This document shows, one piece after another, positions 53,799 to 63,061 of a stretch of 64,000 bases of DNA. The stretch covers positions 4,588,001 through 4,652,000 of the forward strand of contig NZ_CP060714.1 in NCBI RefSeq assembly GCF_014395975.1, given 5' to 3'. The notes under the pieces are model-generated. The model was not told the DNA's origin. It saw only the letters and a list, made by a program, of their open reading frames with translations, and did no database searches. Source of the DNA: Diaphorobacter ruginosibacter (GTDB lineage: Bacteria > Pseudomonadota > Gammaproteobacteria > Burkholderiales > Burkholderiaceae_C). The translations under genes and the position numbers were made by a program. The number at the start of each line of letters is the position of its first letter. Position 1 is the stretch's first letter.

Positions 53799-54617
53799 AT
53801 GAAGATTCTGATTTCCGTTGATATCGAAGGCGTGGCGGGGGTCTACCACCCCGAGCAGGTGCGCGCGGGCAACCCCGAGTACGAGCGCGCGCGCCGTCTG
53901 ATGGCCGAGGAAGCGAATGCCGCGATTGCCGGGGCATTCGATGCGGGCGCAACCGAGGTCTACGTGAACGACTCGCACGGAGGCTTTCGCAACATGCCGC
54001 CCGATCTGCTCGATGCGCGCGCACTGGCCGTGCAGGGCAAGCCGCGGTACCTCAGCATGGTTGCGGGTGTGGAGCTGGGGCTTCACGGCGTGTGCTTCGT
54101 CGGCTACCACTCGCGTGCGCAGGGGCGCGGCATCCTGGCGCACACGATCAACAGTTTCGCCTTTGCGCGCATCAGCCTGAACGGCGTGGAGCTCGGCGAG
54201 GCCGGCATCTATGGCGCGCTGGCAGGAACCTATGGCGCGCCGGTGATCGCGGCGTCCGGCGATGACGTCTTCATCGAGGAAACCCGTGGCCTGTTTCCCG
54301 GAGCCGAGTTCGTGCAGGTCAAGCGTGCAACCGGCCAGACCAGCGGCATCAGCCTCTCGCCCGAGCAGGCGCGCGCAGCCATCCGCAAGGGCGTTGCATC
54401 CGCGGTGCAGCGGGCAGGAGGCGTGAAGCCGTTCGTGATCGGCGGACCGGTCACCGTGGACCTGGTCACGCAGTCTCCGGCGCTGGCCGACCTGTTCTGC
54501 CAGTGGCCGACGCTCGAGCGTGTGGACGGCTGCGCGGTGCGATTCACCGCACCTGAAATCGAGTCGGCGGTGCGCATGCTCAATTGCTTCTCCGCCATGT
54601 CCAGCATGCTGAGGTGA
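53799..54617 (+). CDS. M55-family D-aminopeptidase (DppA type)
   Basis: The 272-residue product begins MKILISVDIEGVAGVYHPEQV, in which Asp-x-Glu are zinc ligands of Bacillus DppA. It goes on with EVYVNDSHGGFRNM and FVGYHSRA, further metal and active-site segments. DppA removes D-amino acids from the N-terminus of peptides. It follows the broken DmpA-type gene by 26 bases and precedes a racemase gene by 5 bases, so the three probably act on imported peptides containing D-residues, such as cell-wall fragments. Confidence 0.92.
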   Translation: MKILISVDIEGVAGVYHPEQVRAGNPEYERARRLMAEEANAAIAGAFDAGATEVYVNDSHGGFRNMPPDLLDARALAVQGKPRYLSMVAGVELGLHGVCFVGYHSRAQGRGILAHTINSFAFARISLNGVELGEAGIYGALAGTYGAPVIAASGDDVFIEETRGLFPGAEFVQVKRATGQTSGISLSPEQARAAIRKGVASAVQRAGGVKPFVIGGPVTVDLVTQSPALADLFCQWPTLERVDGCAVRFTAPEIESAVRMLNCFSAMSSMLR

Positions 54618-54622
54618 GCACG

Positions 54623-55360
54623 ATGAATCCTTCTCCCCGGACCGTAGGCATCCTCGCCGGCATGGGCCCCGCGGCGGGTGTCGATTTCGTGCGCCTCTTC
54701 GTGGGCGCCTGCGAAGCCTGGCTGCGCGAGCACGGTCAGCCCGTGCTGGACCAGGCCTATCCCGAGCACTGGATGGCGCAACTGCCCATCCCGGACCGCA
54801 CGCGCGCGCTCACCGACCCGGCCGCACCGCAGCCGCTCGAGGCGATGCTCCGCGGCCTGAACCAGCTCACCGCGCTGGGCGCCGTGGCCGTCGCGATTCC
54901 CTGCAATACGGCGCACGCCTGGCATGCCGCGCTGCAGGAGCGTGTGCCGCAGGTCGAACTGCTGCACATCGCGAGCGAAACCGCCGCCGAGATCCGGCGC
55001 CTGGGCCACCCGCGCGTGGCCCTGCTGGCAACGCAGGGCACCTACGACACCGGCCTGTACGACGAGGCCTTCGCCGCGCAGGGCATCGAATGCGTGCTGC
55101 CCGGCGACGAGGCCCGCATCTGGCTCATGCAGGGCATCTACGACGGCGTGAAGGCCGGCGACATGCGGCTCGCCGAGCAGCGCTTCACCCAGGTCGCCCA
55201 GCAACTGCGCGCGACGCACGGCGACATTGCGCTGGTGATGGCATGCACCGAGATCCCGTTGGCCCTGCCGCAGGCCCCGGAGGCACGTGACTGGACGCTG
55301 GTCGATCCCTCGGCGATCCTCGCCGCAGCACTTGCCGCAAGGGCCTACGGGCAGCCGTAG
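54623..55360 (+). CDS. Aspartate/glutamate racemase family protein
   Basis: The 245-residue enzyme has GILAGMGPAAGVDF at the N-terminus and the two catalytic cysteines in IPCNTAH (about residue 95) and MACTEIP (about residue 210), as in cofactor-independent Asp/Glu racemases. It would interconvert D- and L-forms of an acidic amino acid, consistent with release of isoaspartate or D-Glu by the upstream peptidases. Last gene of the peptide operon; mnmE follows after 99 bases. Confidence 0.9.
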   Translation: MNPSPRTVGILAGMGPAAGVDFVRLFVGACEAWLREHGQPVLDQAYPEHWMAQLPIPDRTRALTDPAAPQPLEAMLRGLNQLTALGAVAVAIPCNTAHAWHAALQERVPQVELLHIASETAAEIRRLGHPRVALLATQGTYDTGLYDEAFAAQGIECVLPGDEARIWLMQGIYDGVKAGDMRLAEQRFTQVAQQLRATHGDIALVMACTEIPLALPQAPEARDWTLVDPSAILAAALAARAYGQP

Positions 55361-55459
55361 TCAGGAGAGCGCCTTTACGCGGCGAGAGCACCAAGCGCGG
55401 ATAATCGACGCCTGTCCGTTGCCTGCCGCCTCTCCCCTTCACCGCGAAAGTCCCCGTCC

Positions 55460-56872
55460 ATGCTCGCCCGTCACCAAGATCCCGTCGTCGCCATCGCCAC
55501 CGCACCCGGGCGCGGGGCCGTGGGCATCGTCCGGGTGTCGGGCAGGGGGCTGGGCGGTTTCGTCGAGCAGCTCCTCGGGCGCAAGCCGAATCCCCGCGAG
55601 GCGCATTACCTGCCTTTCGCGGACAAGGACGGGCAGGCGATCGACCATGGCCTGGCCCTGTTCTTCCCGGGACCGCACAGCTATACCGGCGAGGATGTGC
55701 TGGAACTGCAGGCGCATGGCGGGCCGGTGGTGCTGCAGCTGCTGGTGGCGCGCTGCCTGGAGCTCGCGCGCACGGCGCTGCCGCGCCTGCGCCTCGCGGA
55801 ACCCGGCGAATTCACGGAGCGTGCGTTCCTCAACAACAAGATCGACCTGGCGCAGGCCGAGGCGATTGCCGACCTGATCGACGCCAGCACGGAGGCGGCT
55901 GCACGCAGCGCGGGGCGCTCGCTCTCGGGTGCGTTCTCCAAGGAAATCCACACGCTGCGCGATGCGCTGATCCACCTGCGCATGCTCGTGGAAGCGACAC
56001 TGGACTTCCCCGAAGAGGAAATCGACTTCCTGAAGAAGGCCGATGCCGCCGGGCAGCTGGAGCGGCTGCAGCTGCAACTGGCGCGCGTGATGCAGCGTGC
56101 GCAGCAGGGCGCGCTGCTGCGCGAAGGCATCAAGGTGGTGATCGCGGGGCAGCCGAACGCAGGCAAGAGCTCGCTGCTCAACGCGCTGGCCGGTGCCGAG
56201 CTGGCCATCGTCACGCCGATTGCAGGCACCACGCGCGACAAGGTGCAGCAGACCATCCAGATCGAGGGCGTGCCGCTGCACGTGATCGACACGGCGGGCC
56301 TGCGCGAGAGCGACGACGAGGTCGAGAAGATCGGCATCGCGCGCGCCTGGGAGGAAATCAAGGCCGCCGATGCCGTGCTGTTCCTGCACGACCTCACCCG
56401 CTGGCACGAGCCCGACTACGCGGCCGCCGACGCACGGATCGCGAGCGCGCTGGCCGACCAGCTGCACGAGCAGGTGCCCGTGATCGACGTGTGGAACAAG
56501 ACCGACGCGGCCACCCCGGAAGCGGCCGCAGCGTACGCCACGCTGCAGCCCGGCCGCGTGGCCCAGGTGCAGCTGTCCGCGCGCACCGGCGACGGCCTGG
56601 CGGCGCTGCGCCGCCAGCTTCTGGAGATGGCCGGATGGCAGTCGGCGCCCGAAGGCGTCTACATCGCCCGGGCACGCCACGTCGCGGCCCTGTCCGAGGT
56701 GGACTCCCACCTCATGGAGTCCGCGGCCCAGATCCATTCGGACAGCCCTGCACTCGACCTGCTGGCGGAAGAGCTGCGGCTGGCACAGAACGCACTCAAC
56801 TCGATCACGGGCGAATTCACGTCCGATGATTTGCTGGGGGTGATTTTTTCTTCGTTCTGCATCGGGAAGTAG
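55460..56872 (+). CDS. mnmE: tRNA modification GTPase MnmE
   Basis: The 470-residue protein has the N-terminal formyl-THF-binding domain (IATAPGRGAVGIVRVSG; HGGPVVLQLLV), a helical domain interrupted by the G domain (G1 GQPNAGKSSL near residue 229; DTAGLR; NKTD) and the invariant C-terminal CIGK with catalytic cysteine. With MnmG it makes the 5-carboxymethylaminomethyl group on wobble uridine of tRNA. Normally next to yidC; here the two are separated by the binding protein, CRISPR-Cas and peptide operon. Confidence 0.97.
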   Translation: MLARHQDPVVAIATAPGRGAVGIVRVSGRGLGGFVEQLLGRKPNPREAHYLPFADKDGQAIDHGLALFFPGPHSYTGEDVLELQAHGGPVVLQLLVARCLELARTALPRLRLAEPGEFTERAFLNNKIDLAQAEAIADLIDASTEAAARSAGRSLSGAFSKEIHTLRDALIHLRMLVEATLDFPEEEIDFLKKADAAGQLERLQLQLARVMQRAQQGALLREGIKVVIAGQPNAGKSSLLNALAGAELAIVTPIAGTTRDKVQQTIQIEGVPLHVIDTAGLRESDDEVEKIGIARAWEEIKAADAVLFLHDLTRWHEPDYAAADARIASALADQLHEQVPVIDVWNKTDAATPEAAAAYATLQPGRVAQVQLSARTGDGLAALRRQLLEMAGWQSAPEGVYIARARHVAALSEVDSHLMESAAQIHSDSPALDLLAEELRLAQNALNSITGEFTSDDLLGVIFSSFCIGK

Positions 56873-57206
56873 ACGCCGCGCGCCGGTGCCTGCTTGGGAG
56901 TCGCCTGCACGAAGCCCCTCTCTTGCATGACCCTTCCATGCCTGGATGTGTTTCTGATGTGAGCGCGGGCTTCTTGGGTGGGCATTGACCGGAATGAACA
57001 TCGTTGGTAGCAGCGGCAGCGCGACGATCTGGCAGCACCATAGCTTGAAGCCGTGCCGGCTCTCACGCTGATTGAATTCTTGTGCAGTTCTGCTTTAATC
57101 CCATCAACAGGCCACTCGTGATTCGCTGCAAGCATTCGTGCTGATGAATTGTAATAACACGTATGTGTCCTTGTTCAAACCCTGTAACCGCATTACCTTC
57201 CACGCC
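56873..57206. other. Spacer after mnmE
   Basis: No gene supported. The stretch becomes AT-richer toward 57060-57200, where the promoter of the cNMP-binding protein should lie. I see no clear terminator for mnmE. Confidence 0.5.
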
Positions 57207-57701
57207 ATGAATACCGTAGTCAATAGAGCGGATGGAAAGGTGGATCTGCATGGATTGGTGCAGGCCATCAGCCATGCCACCGCGGAAGACAGTCTCAACA
57301 ACCTGCTCACGGCCGAGCAGTGGGATCTGCTGTCGGCCTATCTGCTGCCCGTGTCGTTGCCTGCTGGGCAGGTGCTGTTCGCACAGGGTACGACCGACCG
57401 CACGCTGTATCTGCTGGAAAGCGGTACGCTGAGCGTGCACTTCGAGGACGAGAAGCAGCGCCTGCGTCTCGCGATCGTAGGTCCTGGCTCCGTTGTGGGC
57501 GAGGGGGCGTTCTTCTCGCATCTTCCACGCTCTGCGACGGTGCAGGCGGGCGCGCCGTGCAAGCTCTGGAGCCTGCCTGCCATGCGGTTCACCGAGCTGT
57601 CGAATCGTCAACCGGCAGTCGCACTCCATCTGGTGATGGCTGTGGGCGCCGTCCTCTCGAAGCGGCTCGGAAACCGCAAGCGTCGGGTGGCATCTACCTG
57701 A
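57207..57701 (+). CDS. cNMP-binding-domain protein without a DNA-binding domain
   Basis: The 164-residue protein is a single cyclic-nucleotide-binding beta-roll: LPAGQVLFAQGTTDRTLYLLESGTLSVHFEDEKQRLRLAIVGPGSVVGEGAFFS and then PRSATVQAG, where GEGAFFS-x-x-PRSATV is the phosphate-binding cassette. The last residues (LSKRLGNRKRR) are basic but there is no winged helix, unlike Crp/Fnr. It may act as a free sensor subunit. ATG 57207 fits the family N-terminus; a GTG at 57138 is in frame 23 codons upstream. Confidence 0.8.
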   Translation: MNTVVNRADGKVDLHGLVQAISHATAEDSLNNLLTAEQWDLLSAYLLPVSLPAGQVLFAQGTTDRTLYLLESGTLSVHFEDEKQRLRLAIVGPGSVVGEGAFFSHLPRSATVQAGAPCKLWSLPAMRFTELSNRQPAVALHLVMAVGAVLSKRLGNRKRRVAST

Positions 57702-57836
57702 GAAATGTCAACTTTTTGACCCACATCATCAAAAAAAAACACTGGCGCAGTTCTCGTCTGACTATTAGCATCCGCTGATAGGTAGCGCTGTACACTTCTT
57801 TGCGTGTGTTTCAGTGCACTTCACTTCAGGTGCGCC

Positions 57837-58778
57837 ATGTCCTTTCTCAGTTGGTTTTCTCGACGTCCCGCCCATGGGACCACGGCGCGCAAGGCGCCGC
57901 TCAATGCGACGCAGCAGAGTGCGGGCGCAGCGCACCCGTTGACCCAGCGTTCGCAGGAGGCCGCGGATCAGCTTGGGCGCAAGAATATCCGCACGGAGCG
58001 TCGCGAATCGCTCTACATGGTGGTGCGCGATGCGATGGTGCGCGCCGGCGTGTTGTCGGCAGGCTACAAATTCAAGGTGCTTTCGCTCGACCAGCTGGGT
58101 CAGCAGTTCGTCGTGATGATCGACCTGGCGCGCGAGTACGGCGCCAGCACGGCGCGGCTCACCGAGATCGAAACCCTCATCACGCAGAGCGCGAAGTCGC
58201 GCTTCGACATTCTGGTCACCGCCGTCTACTGGCGGGTGCATGACAACGCCGGAGTCGGCGTGCACATGCGCCGCGCGGCCGACAGGCAGGCCGCTCCCGC
58301 CACGCGCTCGGGTGCCCCACAGACGCTGCGCGCCCCGATCATGCCCGTGGGGGCCTATGAAGCACGGGCTTCGGCGCCCGCACCGTTGCGCCATTCCGGC
58401 GCCGCGCCGCTGAATTCGGGCGCGGCACCCCTGCACAGCAGCCGTGCGCCCCTCTCGCCGCTCCCGCCCCTCGGTGGCGGCAACAGTGCGCAGGCGCCGT
58501 TGATCGGCAATCATCATCCAGTCATCAATGGCGGCAATGGCCATTTCGATCCGATCGAGGACGATGAGGTGGCGGCATTCAAGCGCGCCCTCAGCGGCAG
58601 TGGTGCCAGCAGCGGCGCCCGCCCCGTGTCGGCATCGGACCGCCCCGGGACGATGGTGCGCAGCGGCCCGATGTCACGCTCTCCGCTGCTGCAACCCTCG
58701 GGGTTTGCGGATACGGAAATGCCGGCGCAGGACTCCGCGAGCTCGGACCTGAGCGCCACGCAGTACGGGGATCTCTGA
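57837..58778 (+). CDS. Conserved hypothetical protein with proline/alanine-rich tail
   Basis: The 313-residue product has an ordered N-terminal half (residues 35-145; RRESLYMVVRDAMVRAGVLSAGYKFKVLSLD and DILVTAVYWRVHDNAGVGVH) and a low-complexity second half with repeated SGAAPL-type units around residues 185-215. No membrane segment or catalytic motif is visible. I recognise the N-terminal part only as a conserved Comamonadaceae protein. ATG 57837 is preferred to 57804 because MSFLSWFSRRP is the likely family start. Confidence 0.7.
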   Translation: MSFLSWFSRRPAHGTTARKAPLNATQQSAGAAHPLTQRSQEAADQLGRKNIRTERRESLYMVVRDAMVRAGVLSAGYKFKVLSLDQLGQQFVVMIDLAREYGASTARLTEIETLITQSAKSRFDILVTAVYWRVHDNAGVGVHMRRAADRQAAPATRSGAPQTLRAPIMPVGAYEARASAPAPLRHSGAAPLNSGAAPLHSSRAPLSPLPPLGGGNSAQAPLIGNHHPVINGGNGHFDPIEDDEVAAFKRALSGSGASSGARPVSASDRPGTMVRSGPMSRSPLLQPSGFADTEMPAQDSASSDLSATQYGDL

Positions 58779-58827
58779 TTCCACCGGCCGTGCCCTGCTG
58801 GGCGCGGCACCCGTGCCGCGGTGCCTG

Positions 58828-59391
58828 TCAGTGGCCGTCGAAATCCACCAGGTTGAAGATCTTCAGGCCCGCGTCGCGCAGGCGCTGTGAGCCGCCGAGC
58901 TCGGGCAGGTCGACGATGACGGCGCCTTCGGTGACCGTGGCGCCCAGACGTTCGAGCAGCTTCTTGCCGGCCATCATCGTGCCGCCCGTGGCGATCAGGT
59001 CGTCGATCAGCAGGACGCGATCGCCGGGCTTGACGGCGTCGGAGTGCAGCTCGACGGTGGCGCTGCCATATTCGAGCTCGTAAGTCTCCTCGACCGTGGT
59101 GAAGGGCAGCTTGCCCTTCTTGCGGATCGGCACGAAGCCGACGTTGAGCTCATAGGCGATCACCGCGCCGATGATGAAGCCGCGCGCATCGAGGCCGGCC
59201 ACCACGTCGGGGCGCAGGTCCTTGTCCATGTAGCGATGCACGAAGGCATCGACGAGCACGCGGAACACCTTGGGGTCCTGCAGCAGCGGCGTGATGTCGC
59301 GGAACTGCACGCCGGGGGCCGGCCAGTCCGCAACCGTGCGGATGTGTTGGCGCAGGTATTCGTTGACGCTCAGTTGCTCGGGCTGCTGCAT
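58828..59391 (-). CDS. apt: Adenine phosphoribosyltransferase
   Basis: The 187-residue enzyme has the type I phosphoribosyltransferase PRPP motif VLLIDDLIATGGT near residue 132, GLDARGFIIGAVIAYEL near residue 67 and PIRKKGKLPFTTVEETYELEYG, diagnostic of Apt. It salvages adenine to AMP in the cytoplasm. It follows the Kef-type antiporter gene on the same strand by 52 bases, with no obvious functional link. Confidence 0.95.
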   Translation of the reverse strand: MQQPEQLSVNEYLRQHIRTVADWPAPGVQFRDITPLLQDPKVFRVLVDAFVHRYMDKDLRPDVVAGLDARGFIIGAVIAYELNVGFVPIRKKGKLPFTTVEETYELEYGSATVELHSDAVKPGDRVLLIDDLIATGGTMMAGKKLLERLGATVTEGAVIVDLPELGGSQRLRDAGLKIFNLVDFDGH

Positions 59392-59443
59392 GGTGGTTCT
59401 GGTATCTGGAAAGTCTTGGGGAGGGCCGGCGCGTGCCGGCGGC

Positions 59444-61435
59444 TCACCTGCCGCGCAGCAGCAGGTCTTCGGTCAGCGCAAGGGCCTTGGGCAGGCCGCG
59501 CAGCACCAGTGTATCGCCTTCGGCAAGCAGGGTCGGATCGTCGGCGTCGGCGCTCACCGCGCCGCTGGACCGGCGCACCGCGACGAATTGCACGTCGCGC
59601 CCAGCCAGTGCCAACTCGCCCAGCGCGTGGCCGCAGGCCGCGGCGCCGGGCGGCAGGGTGAAGGACTTGAGCCGCTCCTGGTCGAGCTCTGCGGGCGTAT
59701 CGTCGTCCGCGCCGTGGAAGTAGTCGCGCAGCAATTGGTAGCGGCCTTCGCGCTGCTCGCGCACGAGGCGGATCACGCGGCGCATGGGCACGCCCACCAG
59801 CGCCAGGGCATGGCTGGCCAGCATCAGCGAGCCCTCGATGGCCTCGGGCACGACCTCGCTGGCTCCGGCCTGCTGCAGCTTGTCGAGATTGGCGTCGTCC
59901 ACGGTGCGCACGATCACCGGCACATCGGGGGCATGCTTGCGGGTGTTGGCAAGCGTCTTGAGCGTCGCATGCGTGTCCAGGTGCGTGATGACGACCGCGC
60001 TCGCGCGGCCGAGGCCTGCCGCCATCAGCGCCTGCAGGCGCGTGGCGTCGCCATACACCACCGATTCGCCCCCCGCGGCGGCCTGGCGCACGCGGTCGGG
60101 GTCGAGGTCGAGCGCCAGGTAGGGAATGTTCTCCAGCGTCAGCAGGCGGGCGAGGTTCTGGCCCGAACGGCCATAGCCGCAGATGAGCACGTGGTGGTCG
60201 GTGTTGATGGCCTGCCGGGCGATCTGCGTCATCTGCAGCGACTGGTGCAGCCAGTCGCTCGCGGCCAGCCGCATGACGATGCGGTTGCTGTACTGGATGA
60301 GCAGCGGCGTGAGCAGCATGGATACCACCATCGCCGCGAGGATCGGGTTCATCAGCGCAGGCTGAACCAGCCCCTGCGAGGCACTGAGCGACAGCAGCAC
60401 GAAGCCGAATTCACCCGCCTGCGCGAGGTAGATGCCGGTGCGCAGCGACACGCCCGCGGGCGACTTCATGTAGCGCGCGATCGCGAAGATCACCAGCGCC
60501 TTGGCCACCATCGGCGCGATCAGGAGCAGCAGCACCAGGGCCCAGCGCTCGAGCAGGATATGCCAGTCGAGCTGCATGCCGATGGTGATGAAGAACAGGC
60601 CCAGCAGCACGTCGTGGAACGGGCGGATGTCGGTCTCCACCTGGTGCTTGTATTCGGTCTCGGAGACCAGCACGCCTGCGATGAAGGCGCCCAGCGCGAG
60701 CGACAGGCCTGCCAGTTCGGTGAGCCAGGCGAGGCCCAGCGCGAACAGCAGCAGGTTGAGCATGAACAGCTCCTCGCTGTGCCGGCGCGCGACCAGCGTG
60801 AACCACCAGCGCATCACGCGCTGGCCACCGGTCAGCAGGATGGTGATCAGCGCAGCGGCCTTGAGCATCTCGAAAGGCAGCGACCAGACCAGCTTGTCGG
60901 GGTCGGAGGCAAGCGCGGGAATCAGGATCAGAAGCGGCACCACGGCCAGATCCTGGAACAGCAGGATGCCGAGCACGCGGCGGCCATGCTCGGATTCCAG
61001 TTCGGCGCGCTCGGCCATCATCTTCACGACGATGGCGGTGCTGCTCATCACGAAGGTGCCCGACAGCGCCACGGCCGTCTGCCAGCTCATGTCCCACACG
61101 CGGCCGAAGAAGCGCGACAGCAGCATCATGCCGGCGAAGGACAGCAGCATGCACAGCACGACCTGCGCGAACCCCAGCCCGAACACGAACTTGCGCATCG
61201 CGCGCAGCTTGGGCAGGCTGAATTCGAGCCCGATGGCGAACATCAGGAACACCACGCCGAACTCTCCCAGGTGCCGCACGCCCTCCGAATTGCTGGCCAG
61301 CGCCAGCGCATGCGGCCCGATCAGCACGCCCGCCGCGAGATAGCCCAGCATCGGCGGCTGCTTGAGCGTGCGGCAGACGACGACGGCCAGCACGGCGGCA
61401 AGCAGATACAGCAGGGTGAGGGCAAGTGAGGACAT
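59444..61435 (-). CDS. Kef-type monovalent cation:proton antiporter with RCK domain
   Basis: The 663-residue protein has about 12 membrane helices of the CPA2 family in residues 1-385 (LKQPPMLGYLAAGVLIGPHAL; ILLFQDLAVVPLLI). An RCK/TrkA-N domain follows with the nucleotide fold ICGYGRSGQNLARLL near residue 420, then a TrkA-C domain at residues 575-660. KefB/C proteins export K+ in exchange for protons under NADH or glutathione-adduct control; this one resembles YbaL/KefB. ATG 61435 is the family start; the frame continues upstream across kdsD without similarity. Confidence 0.9.
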   Translation of the reverse strand: MSSLALTLLYLLAAVLAVVVCRTLKQPPMLGYLAAGVLIGPHALALASNSEGVRHLGEFGVVFLMFAIGLEFSLPKLRAMRKFVFGLGFAQVVLCMLLSFAGMMLLSRFFGRVWDMSWQTAVALSGTFVMSSTAIVVKMMAERAELESEHGRRVLGILLFQDLAVVPLLILIPALASDPDKLVWSLPFEMLKAAALITILLTGGQRVMRWWFTLVARRHSEELFMLNLLLFALGLAWLTELAGLSLALGAFIAGVLVSETEYKHQVETDIRPFHDVLLGLFFITIGMQLDWHILLERWALVLLLLIAPMVAKALVIFAIARYMKSPAGVSLRTGIYLAQAGEFGFVLLSLSASQGLVQPALMNPILAAMVVSMLLTPLLIQYSNRIVMRLAASDWLHQSLQMTQIARQAINTDHHVLICGYGRSGQNLARLLTLENIPYLALDLDPDRVRQAAAGGESVVYGDATRLQALMAAGLGRASAVVITHLDTHATLKTLANTRKHAPDVPVIVRTVDDANLDKLQQAGASEVVPEAIEGSLMLASHALALVGVPMRRVIRLVREQREGRYQLLRDYFHGADDDTPAELDQERLKSFTLPPGAAACGHALGELALAGRDVQFVAVRRSSGAVSADADDPTLLAEGDTLVLRGLPKALALTEDLLLRGR

Positions 61436-61484
61436 GACCGATGCTAAACGAGCCAAGGTCGGGTGCGCCCTATAAAATTCCCGA

Positions 61485-62489
61485 ATGTCTACCTCTTTAT
61501 CCACGCCCACCCATCCGTTCGATCCGGCGCGCGCACTGACACTCGCGCGGGAAACGCTTCGGGACGAGGCCCAGGCCCTGGTGGCCCTGTCCGATCGTGT
61601 GGGAGAACCTTTCGTCAACGCGGTTTCCAAAATCCTTGCCATCCGTGGCCGTGTCGTGGTCATGGGCATGGGCAAGAGCGGGCATGTCGGCCGCAAGATC
61701 GCCGCCACGCTGGCCTCCACCGGCACACCGGCCTTCTTCGTGCATCCGGCCGAGGCCAGCCATGGCGACCTGGGCATGGTCACGCCGGTCGACCTGGTGC
61801 TGGGCATCTCCAACAGCGGCGAAGCCAACGAGCTCACCGTGCTCCTGCCGGTGCTCAAGCGCCAGGGCGTTCCACTGATCGCGATGACGGGAGGCATGGA
61901 ATCCACCCTGGCACGTCACGCCGACGTGGTGCTGGACAGCGGCGTCGAGCGCGAGGCCTGTCCGCTCAACCTGGCACCCACCACCAGCACGACCGCGCAG
62001 ATGGCGCTGGGCGACGCGCTGGCCGTGGCGCTGCTCGATGCGCGCGGCTTCCGTGCCGAGGACTTCGCGCGCTCGCACCCCGGTGGCGCGCTCGGGCGCA
62101 AGCTGCTCACGCTGGTGCGCGATGTCATGCGCTCGGGCGACGAGCTGCCGCGCGTGGAGGCAGGTGCCTCGTTCAGCGAGCTGATGCGCGAGATGAGCGC
62201 CAAGTCGCTGGGCGCTTCGACGGTGGTGGATGGCGAGGGGCACCTGCTCGGCATCTTTACCGACGGCGACCTGCGCCGCCGCATCGAGTCGGGGGCCGAG
62301 CTGCTGGGCGCCAAGGCGGGTGAAGTCATGCACACGCGCCCGCGCACGATCCGCCCGGGTGCGCTTGCGGCCGATGCGGCAGCGCTCATGGAGCAGCACT
62401 CCATCACGAGCGTGCTGGTGACGGACGAAGAGAACCAGCTGCTCGGCATGGTGCATATTGGCGATCTGATGCGCGCGAAGGTCATTTGA
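61485..62489 (+). CDS. kdsD: Arabinose-5-phosphate isomerase (KdsD)
   Basis: The 334-residue enzyme has a SIS domain (VVVMGMGKSGHVGRKIAATLASTGTPAFFVHPAEASHGDLGM near residue 57; GISNSGEANEL) and two CBS domains (residues 210-330). It converts ribulose-5-P to arabinose-5-P, the first step of Kdo synthesis for lipopolysaccharide. It is divergent from the Kef gene with only 49 bases between starts. Its TGA overlaps the ATG of kdsC by one base. Confidence 0.95.
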   Translation: MSTSLSTPTHPFDPARALTLARETLRDEAQALVALSDRVGEPFVNAVSKILAIRGRVVVMGMGKSGHVGRKIAATLASTGTPAFFVHPAEASHGDLGMVTPVDLVLGISNSGEANELTVLLPVLKRQGVPLIAMTGGMESTLARHADVVLDSGVEREACPLNLAPTTSTTAQMALGDALAVALLDARGFRAEDFARSHPGGALGRKLLTLVRDVMRSGDELPRVEAGASFSELMREMSAKSLGASTVVDGEGHLLGIFTDGDLRRRIESGAELLGAKAGEVMHTRPRTIRPGALAADAAALMEQHSITSVLVTDEENQLLGMVHIGDLMRAKVI

Positions 62490-63061
62490 TGAACAACTCC
62501 CAAGCCGCAGCCGCACCGCTGCAACCCGCGCTGCGGATCGATCCCGAACTGCTGCTGCGCGCACAGCCGGTGCGCGTCGTCTTCTTCGACGTGGATGGCG
62601 TGCTCACCGACGGCGGCCTGTATTTCTCGGAGCAGGGCGAGACGATCAAGCGCTTCAACACGCTCGACGGCCATGGCCTCAAGCTGCTGCAGCGCGCGGG
62701 CATCACGCCCGCCGTGGTGACGGGGCGCGACTCGCCCGCATTGCGCCTGCGCCTGAAGGCCCTGGGCGTGGTGCATGCGCGCTTCGGTACGGAAGACAAG
62801 CGCCCCGCGGCCGAGGCCATCCTGGCCGAACTGGGACTGGACTGGAGCCAGGCCGCCGCCATGGGCGACGACTGGCCCGACCTGCCGGTGATGCGCCGCG
62901 CGGCCTTTGCGTGCGCGCCGCTGAACGCGCAGATCGAAATGAAGGCCCACGCACACTACGTCACGCAGGCGGCGGCGGGCCACGGTGCGGCTCGCGAACT
63001 GTGCGACCTGCTGCTGGTCGCAAGCGGTCACTACGCAAAGATTCTGGCTGAATACGCATGA
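62489..63061 (+). CDS. kdsC: 3-deoxy-D-manno-octulosonate 8-phosphate phosphatase (KdsC)
   Basis: The 190-residue HAD phosphatase has motif I VVFFDVDGVLTDGGLYFS near residue 30 (catalytic Asp-x-Asp), motif II VVTGRDS and the motif III/IV part MGDDWPDLPVM. No cap domain insertion is present, as expected for a KdsC tetramer. It releases Kdo from Kdo-8-P. Starts in the stop of kdsD and overlaps lptC by four bases. Confidence 0.95.
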   Translation: MNNSQAAAAPLQPALRIDPELLLRAQPVRVVFFDVDGVLTDGGLYFSEQGETIKRFNTLDGHGLKLLQRAGITPAVVTGRDSPALRLRLKALGVVHARFGTEDKRPAAEAILAELGLDWSQAAAMGDDWPDLPVMRRAAFACAPLNAQIEMKAHAHYVTQAAAGHGAARELCDLLLVASGHYAKILAEYA

